DNA of 5,029 nt, from the NCBI GenBank assembly GCA_023427355.1, contig JAEZBK010000289.1:1-5029 (forward strand), in the 5' to 3' direction. The notes under the pieces are model-generated. The model was not told the DNA's origin and made no database searches. It saw only the letters and a list, made by a program, of their open reading frames with translations. Below, piece after piece: positions 1 to 5,029 of this stretch (positions are counted from its first letter, which is position 1; each line of letters opens with the position of its first letter). The translations under genes were made by a program, and so were the position numbers. This DNA comes from Pseudomonadota bacterium. GTDB lineage: Bacteria; Pseudomonadota; Alphaproteobacteria; Micropepsales; Micropepsaceae.

Positions 1-1
1 C

Positions 2-1665
<1,664 letters not shown>

Positions 1666-1677
1666 ACTGTTTTGACC
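1666..1677. other. 12-bp divergent gap between mutY and DUF721 gene starts
   Basis: Only 12 bases separate the mutY ATG (minus strand) from the DUF721 ATG (plus strand); an alternative TTG at 1672 would shorten this to 6. Neither start has a recognisable Shine-Dalgarno sequence. Any promoter and leader for each gene must therefore lie inside the coding region of the other, or the messages may be leaderless. I could not identify convincing -35/-10 elements. Confidence 0.6.
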
Positions 1678-2160
1678 ATGACAGCGCCGCCCAATGAAAC
1701 GCAACATGCCCGACGCAATCGCGCCAACCCCATCGCCCGCGATGCCGGCCAGGCAGGGGGCGGGGCTTTCGCACGCATGGGCTTCAGTGATCCCGCGCTG
1801 GTGCTGCGATGGCCCGAGATTGCTGGAGCGGAGGTGGCCCGCCTTTGCCAACCCCTGCGGTTCGCAGAAGGGCCCCAGGGGGGGACGCTGACACTCAAGG
1901 CGCTGCCCGGCGCAGCGTTGTTCCTCAGCCATGAAACCCGCGCCCTCACCGGACGCATCAATGACTATCTGGGGCGCCCCGCCGTGGCGCGGCTGAAGTT
2001 CGTGCAGGGCGCATTTGTGCCGCCCCCACCCAAGCCCGTGCTGCGCCGCGCAAGGCCCACGCCACAGGCGGGAGACCCCGCGACCGCCTATACCGGACCC
2101 GAGGGGCTGAGGTCCGCCCTGCTCCATCTGGCGCGCTGGCGCGAAACAGGCCAGAGTTGA
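1678..2160 (+). CDS. DUF721 / DciA-family protein
   Basis: This is a 160-residue DUF721-family protein. The family includes DciA, the widespread bacterial factor that interacts with and helps load the replicative helicase DnaB; that role is inferred here, not shown. The conserved core runs from about residue 30 to 112: FARMGFSDPALVLRWPEIAG (31-50) with the family's tryptophan at W45, then a beta-rich segment GGTLTLKALPGAALFLSHE (68-86) and RINDYLGRPAVARLKFVQG (93-111). The C-terminal tail (113-160) is proline- and arginine-rich, is probably flexible at first, and ends in a short helix-like stretch. The ATG at 1678 is preferred; a TTG at 1672 would add two residues. A 31-bp gap separates it from the first dsbA gene. 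Neighbours ccrM, mutY and smc fit a replication or chromosome role. I leave the symbol blank because not every DUF721 protein has been shown to be DciA. Confidence 0.85.
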   Translation: MTAPPNETQHARRNRANPIARDAGQAGGGAFARMGFSDPALVLRWPEIAGAEVARLCQPLRFAEGPQGGTLTLKALPGAALFLSHETRALTGRINDYLGRPAVARLKFVQGAFVPPPPKPVLRRARPTPQAGDPATAYTGPEGLRSALLHLARWRETGQS

Positions 2161-2182
2161 AGACAAGAAAGCGACCCGGGAC

Positions 2183-2187
2183 GGAGA
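2183..2187 (+). promoter_or_regulatory. Ribosome binding site for first dsbA-like gene
   Basis: GGAGA lies 4 bases before the ATG at 2192. A second in-frame ATG at 2201 would sit 13 bases away, so this site favours the 2192 start, which also supplies the arginine at the beginning of the signal peptide. Confidence 0.6.
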
Positions 2188-2191
2188 CACG

Positions 2192-2809
2192 ATGCGTACC
2201 ATGCAGCTATTCCTCGGCGCGCTGGCGCTTATGTTTTTTGCAGGCGCCGCCGCCCAGGCCGCCGACAAGCGCGGCGATTTCGAAATCAAGTCCGCCGACC
2301 GGACGATGGGCAATCGGGACGCCAAGGTGGTGATGATCGAGTATGGCTCCTTCACCTGCTCGCATTGCGCCCACTTCGCCGAAGCCGTCATGCCGCAGGT
2401 CAAGAAAAACTATGTGGACACGGGCAAGGTCCTGTTCGTTTTCCGTCTATTCCCCCGTTCGCTGGCCGATGCCCAGGCCGAGAAGATGGCGCGCTGTGCG
2501 CCCGCCAACCGCTATTTTGACTTCGCCGACCGCATCTTCGCGACACAGTCGCGTTGGGCTATCAATTCGGGCACAAGCCGGGCCGAACTGACGAAGGTCG
2601 GTCAGGAGTTCGGTCTTACGCCCGCCGCGATCAACAAATGCATGGATGCGACAACCGATGACGCACGCATCAATGCCTCCGCCGAAGAAGCCCTCAACCG
2701 GTATGTTCTGGAGGGCACACCGCATCTTGTGATCAACGGCAGGCCGCAATCCGCCATAGGATATCCGGAACTGGCGAAGATTTTGGACCGCGCCGCCACA
2801 GGCAAATAA
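2192..2809 (+). CDS. DsbA-family thioredoxin-fold protein, soluble periplasmic, CSHC active site (paralog 1)
   Basis: This 205-residue protein is predicted to catalyse thiol-disulfide exchange in the periplasm. Residues 1-23 look like a cleavable signal peptide: a short N-region, a hydrophobic core LFLGALALMFFAGAA and an AQA-A cleavage site near 23/24. The thioredoxin-fold active site is C56-S-H-C59 (FTCSHCAHF). The cis-proline is P177 preceded by T176 (EGTPHLVING). The region between is the helical insertion typical of DsbA/Thioredoxin_4 proteins. Two further cysteines, C102 (MARCAPA) and C150 (NKCMD), are conserved in both downstream paralogs and could form a second disulfide. It is the most divergent of the three: it lacks the HGGLVR(I/L)GRM segment shared by the other two. 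It sits 31 bp after the DUF721 gene and 19 bp before paralog 2. Whether it is an oxidase, reductase or isomerase cannot be decided from sequence; the CSHC and Thr-cis-Pro combination is not that of classical E. coli DsbA. Confidence 0.9.
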   Translation: MRTMQLFLGALALMFFAGAAAQAADKRGDFEIKSADRTMGNRDAKVVMIEYGSFTCSHCAHFAEAVMPQVKKNYVDTGKVLFVFRLFPRSLADAQAEKMARCAPANRYFDFADRIFATQSRWAINSGTSRAELTKVGQEFGLTPAAINKCMDATTDDARINASAEEALNRYVLEGTPHLVINGRPQSAIGYPELAKILDRAATGK

Positions 2810-2828
2810 TCGACAAGCGCGAGAACCC

Positions 2829-3485
2829 ATGTTGCAAAAACGTCTCCTCGTTGTTGCGACGATCGTCACCCTGGTTTTGGCTGGCGGCGCATGGTTCTTC
2901 CTGGCGGGGGGACACTCCCAGCCCGCTGCGGGCTGGGAAATTCGCGCCACGGACCGGACATTGGGCAACCGCCAATCCAAGGTTGTTCTGATCGAATACG
3001 CTTCGCCAACATGCCCGCATTGCGCCGAATTCAATGACCAGGTCTTCCCGGACCTGAAACGCGATTACATCGACAATGGCAAGATACTCTACGTGCTGCG
3101 CGCCTTCATGCGCAGTCCAGCCGATGGCGCAGCGGAGAAGCTGGCGCGCTGTGTTCCGGAAAGCCGCTATTTCGACGCCATGGACATGCTGTTTCGCAAC
3201 CAGGTTATGTGGAGCCCCGGCGCAGGCGTGCTGGACCTGCATGGTGGGCTCGTGCGTATCGGACGCATGCTGGGGCTTGAAGCTGGTCAGGTTGACGCCT
3301 GCCTCAACAGTACGGCCGAGGATGACCGGCTTAACCGTCAGACGGCAGAAGCCAGTGAACGATATGGTGTCACCGGTGTCCCGACCTTCGTCCTGAACGG
3401 CGGCAAGGTCTTTGAGGGCGTCCCCAGCATGCCGCAACTCTCGCAGGCGCTGGAAGCCACGCTGACGGCAGGAAAACAACCTTAA
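2829..3485 (+). CDS. DsbA-family thioredoxin-fold protein, membrane-anchored, CPHC active site (paralog 2)
   Basis: This 218-residue protein is the most DsbA-like of the three. Residues 5-27 form a hydrophobic segment after a basic start (MLQKR), with no convincing cleavage site, so an N-terminal membrane anchor with the catalytic domain in the periplasm is likely. The active site is C62-P-H-C65 (SPTCPHCAEF), the same as E. coli DsbA, and the cis-proline P185 is preceded by V184 (TGVPTFVLNG), also as in E. coli DsbA. A second cysteine pair is C108 (LARCVPE) and C158 (VDACLN). HGGLVRIGRM at 138-147 is shared with paralog 3. The start ATG has a weak GAGAA (2821-2825) upstream. It follows paralog 1 by 19 bp, consistent with one transcript. 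A strong inverted repeat lies in its linker-coding region. No DsbB is present in the window to reoxidise it. Prediction: thiol oxidase, by inference from the active-site residues. Confidence 0.9.
   Translation: MLQKRLLVVATIVTLVLAGGAWFFLAGGHSQPAAGWEIRATDRTLGNRQSKVVLIEYASPTCPHCAEFNDQVFPDLKRDYIDNGKILYVLRAFMRSPADGAAEKLARCVPESRYFDAMDMLFRNQVMWSPGAGVLDLHGGLVRIGRMLGLEAGQVDACLNSTAEDDRLNRQTAEASERYGVTGVPTFVLNGGKVFEGVPSMPQLSQALEATLTAGKQP
2916..2938. repeat. 23-bp perfect inverted repeat inside dsbA paralog 2
   Basis: The left arm TCCCAGCCCGC (2916-2926) is the exact reverse complement of the right arm (2928-2938) around a single T at 2927. In RNA it would form a hairpin of about 9 bp, nearly all G/C, with the loop GCTGC. 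It lies 87 bases after the start codon, in the linker between the membrane anchor and the thioredoxin fold (SQPAAGWE). No T-tract follows on either strand, so it is not a standard terminator. Confidence 0.8.
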
Positions 3486-3506
3486 AACGGATGGCCTCCA
3501 GACGGG

Positions 3507-3536
3507 TTGAACCGGAGGGGCGGACTCTGCCAAAAC
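3507..3536 (+). promoter_or_regulatory. Possible weak internal promoter containing a GANTC (CcrM) site before dsbA paralog 3
   Basis: TTGAAC (3507-3512) partly matches a -35 box, and an A-rich CAAAAC (3531-3536), 18 bases later, is a poor -10 match. A GANTC site, GACTC (3523-3527), falls between them. It is the only intergenic GANTC in the window. The 80-bp gap is also the largest between the dsbA genes. The promoter call is speculative; the GANTC site itself is certain. Confidence 0.2.
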
Positions 3537-3554
3537 GGGGCCGCAAACCTGCCC

Positions 3555-3558
3555 GGAG
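3555..3558 (+). promoter_or_regulatory. Ribosome binding site deciding the GTG start of dsbA paralog 3
   Basis: GGAG (3555-3558) lies 7 bases before the GTG at 3566, an ideal spacing. The in-frame ATG at 3491 has no comparably placed site: its nearest purine run, AGGAAAA, ends about 14 bases upstream. This supports initiation at 3566. Confidence 0.65.
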
Positions 3559-3565
3559 CCACCCC

Positions 3566-4219
3566 GTGAACAAGAACCAGCTTCTGGTCGTACTGGCCCT
3601 TATCATCCTGGCCGTGGGCGGGCTTACCGCCTACCTGATGTTTGGCAGCGGTTCCAACCCCAGTGCCGTCGGCTCCGGTTACACCATCCATCCGACTGAT
3701 CGCACCATGGGCAACAAGGATGCCAAGGTGGTTCTGATCGAATATGCCGCGCCGAGCTGCCCCTTTTGCGCGCGGTTCAGCGAGCAGGTGTTGCCGGAGA
3801 TCAAGAAGAATTACGTGGACACGGGCAAAATCCTGTTCGTTTTCCGGGTTTTCCCCATCCGTCCCGATGACGGCGCTGTGGAGAAAATTGCCCGTTGTTT
3901 GCCTGAGGATAAGTACTTTCAGTTCATTGACCTGGCCTTCCGGAATCACCCCTTATGGAACCCCGAATATGGGGTGACGGATACACATGGGGGCTTGGTG
4001 CGGCTGGGTCGCATGGCCGGCATGAGCGCCGAACAGGTGGACAAATGCATCGCCAACTCCGCGGAGGACGATCGCATCAACAGTGTGGCCGCCGAAGCCG
4101 AGCGTCTCTATGGGGTCAATTCGACACCCACCCTCATCCTGAACGGCACCAATATCGGGGTCGGCGGCGGTTCCGCGGCCGACCTGAACAAACTCATAGA
4201 CGCCGAGCTCGCCAAGTAG
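3566..4219 (+). CDS. DsbA-family thioredoxin-fold protein, membrane-anchored, CPFC active site (paralog 3)
   Basis: Starting at GTG 3566 the protein has 217 residues, almost the same length as paralog 2 (218). Residues 5-26 (after VNKN) form a hydrophobic N-terminal segment likely to anchor it in the inner membrane with the catalytic domain outside. The active site is C65-P-F-C68 (APSCPFCARF), and the cis-proline P188 is preceded by T187 (NSTPTLILNG). A second conserved cysteine pair is C111 (IARCLPE) and C161 (VDKCIAN). HGGLVRLGRM (141-150) matches paralog 2, while KKNYVDTGKILFVFR (80-94) is closer to paralog 1. An in-frame ATG at 3491 would add a basic 25-residue leader; I reject it on spacing and on paralog length, but it cannot be excluded. 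The gene lies 80 bp after paralog 2 and 49 bp before smc. Its redox role is undetermined; the phenylalanine dipeptide and Thr-cis-Pro differ from classical DsbA. Confidence 0.88.
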   Translation: MNKNQLLVVLALIILAVGGLTAYLMFGSGSNPSAVGSGYTIHPTDRTMGNKDAKVVLIEYAAPSCPFCARFSEQVLPEIKKNYVDTGKILFVFRVFPIRPDDGAVEKIARCLPEDKYFQFIDLAFRNHPLWNPEYGVTDTHGGLVRLGRMAGMSAEQVDKCIANSAEDDRINSVAAEAERLYGVNSTPTLILNGTNIGVGGGSAADLNKLIDAELAK

Positions 4220-4268
4220 CATTGGGGCGGGCCGGCTTCAGCAGCAGCGTTAAGGCGGCGCAGTTACG

Positions 4269-5029
4269 TTGAAGTTCACCCGTTTACGGCTTTCCGGTTT
4301 CAAGTCCTTCGTCGAGCCGACGGAGCTTTTCATCGAGCCCGGCCTCACCGCCGTGATCGGGCCCAATGGTTGCGGTAAGTCGAACCTGTTCGACGCCATG
4401 CGCTGGGTGATGGGCGAAACCCGCCCTACCTCGGTGCGCGGCAGCGAAATGGATGACGTGATCTTCGCCGGCAGCGCCGGCCGTCCCGCGCGCAATGTCG
4501 CCGAGGTCACCATCTTCGTCGACAACAAGGACCGCACGGCGCCGCAGCCCTATAACGATTACGACACGATCGAAATCTCGCGCCGCATCGAGCGCGAGGC
4601 CGGGAGCGTCTATCGTATAAATGGCCGCGACGTGCGTCAGCGCGACGTGCAGATTTTCTTTGCCGATGCTTCGTCCGGAGCCGGTTCCACCGCCTTTGTG
4701 CGCCAGGGCCAGATCGGCCTGCTGATCTCGCAGAAGCCGCTGGCGCGCCGCGCCATCCTGGAAGAGGCGGCCGGCATCGGCGGCTTGCACCAGCGTCGCC
4801 ACGAAGCCGAATTGCGCCTGAAAGCGGCGGAGACCAACCTTTCGCGTCTCAATGACGTCATTTCGGAAGTCGAGGGGCAACTCGCCAGCCTGAAGCGCCA
4901 GGCCCGCCAGGCCTCGCGCTATCGCAACCTGTCTGGTCATATCCGCAAGGCCGAAGCCCTGGCGCACTATCTGCGCTGGACCCAGGCAGAGGAACGTGCC
5001 GCCGCTGCCGCCGAAGAACTCACCAAGGC
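4269..5029 (+). CDS. smc: Chromosome segregation ATPase SMC, N-terminal part
   Basis: SMC is the ATP-driven DNA-organising subunit of the bacterial condensin, working with ScpA and ScpB in chromosome folding and segregation. The window holds the first 253 residues of a protein normally about 1150 long. The N-terminus (TTG)[19 protein letters not shown] is characteristic. Walker A is GPNGCGKSN at 31-39, followed by DAMRWVMGE (42-50). The Q-loop region is FVRQGQIG at 143-150, and ILEEAAGI follows at 163-170. From about 172 the sequence becomes the charged, heptad-like start of the coiled-coil arm. The start is TTG 4269: an in-frame TAA at 4251-4253 leaves only five codons before it, none an ATG, GTG or TTG, and later candidates would cut into the conserved ATPase head. 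AAGG (4252-4255) is a weak, distant ribosome binding site. It follows dsbA paralog 3 by 49 bp with no visible terminator, so read-through is possible. Confidence 0.96.
   Translation, partial: MKFTRLRLSGFKSFVEPTELFIEPGLTAVIGPNGCGKSNLFDAMRWVMGETRPTSVRGSEMDDVIFAGSAGRPARNVAEVTIFVDNKDRTAPQPYNDYDTIEISRRIEREAGSVYRINGRDVRQRDVQIFFADASSGAGSTAFVRQGQIGLLISQKPLARRAILEEAAGIGGLHQRRHEAELRLKAAETNLSRLNDVISEVEGQLASLKRQARQASRYRNLSGHIRKAEALAHYLRWTQAEERAAAAAEELTK

Noticed and set aside
1666..2403. N-terminal extension of mutY on the minus strand
   Set aside because: It is antisense to the DUF721 gene and dsbA copy 1, shows no MutY homology, and the remaining 368 residues already make a full-length MutY.
2447..3533. 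Long minus-strand open frames across the dsbA genes (2447-3034 and 2733-3533)
   Set aside because: They are shadows of high-GC coding sequence. Their similarity to each other and to the mutY upstream frame (for example the EAYSIRTTL-like stretch) comes from being antisense to paralogous dsbA genes.
4220..4268. Terminator between dsbA copy 3 and smc
   Set aside because: The gap is GC-rich but I find no stable stem followed by a T-tract.
4284..4967. 227-residue minus-strand open frame opposite smc
   Set aside because: The plus strand encodes an unmistakable SMC ATPase head; the minus frame has no recognisable domain.

Overview
The window is GC-rich, densely coding DNA that looks alphaproteobacterial. 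The main reasons are the end of a CcrM-type GANTC adenine methyltransferase with its RAMA-like C-terminal domain, next to mutY, a DUF721/DciA-family gene, thioredoxin-fold DsbA genes and smc. As I recall, this is a conserved alphaproteobacterial neighbourhood (Caulobacter-like gene order). I cannot assign an order or genus from sequence alone.

Layout: 2-589 (+) is the 3' part of ccrM, cut by the left edge. 559-1665 (-) is mutY, overlapping ccrM tail to tail by 31 bp, with a GC-rich hairpin just past its stop. 1678-2160 (+) is a DUF721/DciA-like gene that starts 12 bp from the mutY start, head to head. Three consecutive DsbA-family genes follow on + (2192-2809, 2829-3485, 3566-4219). The first is predicted to be a secreted soluble protein and the other two are predicted to be membrane-anchored periplasmic proteins. 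4269-5029 (+) is the 5' part of smc, starting at a TTG codon and cut by the right edge. No stretch over 300 bases lacks a gene. I see no tRNA, rRNA, CRISPR array, insertion sequence or phage gene.

Functionally there are two themes. ccrM, mutY, the DciA-like gene and smc all act in chromosome replication, repair or segregation. The three DsbA paralogs act in extracytoplasmic thiol-disulfide chemistry and sit inside this chromosome-maintenance cluster. From the DUF721 gene to smc everything points the same way with gaps of 19-80 bp, so one transcription unit is plausible. The 80-bp gap before the third paralog could hold an internal promoter, and it contains the only intergenic GANTC site in the window.

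The most noteworthy content is the tandem DsbA trio. The members have different active-site dipeptides (CSHC, CPHC, CPFC) and different residues before the cis-proline (T, V, T). They share a second conserved cysteine pair, and a local sequence block suggests exchange between copies 1 and 3. I found no clearly new type of system; the remaining genes are ordinary housekeeping genes.
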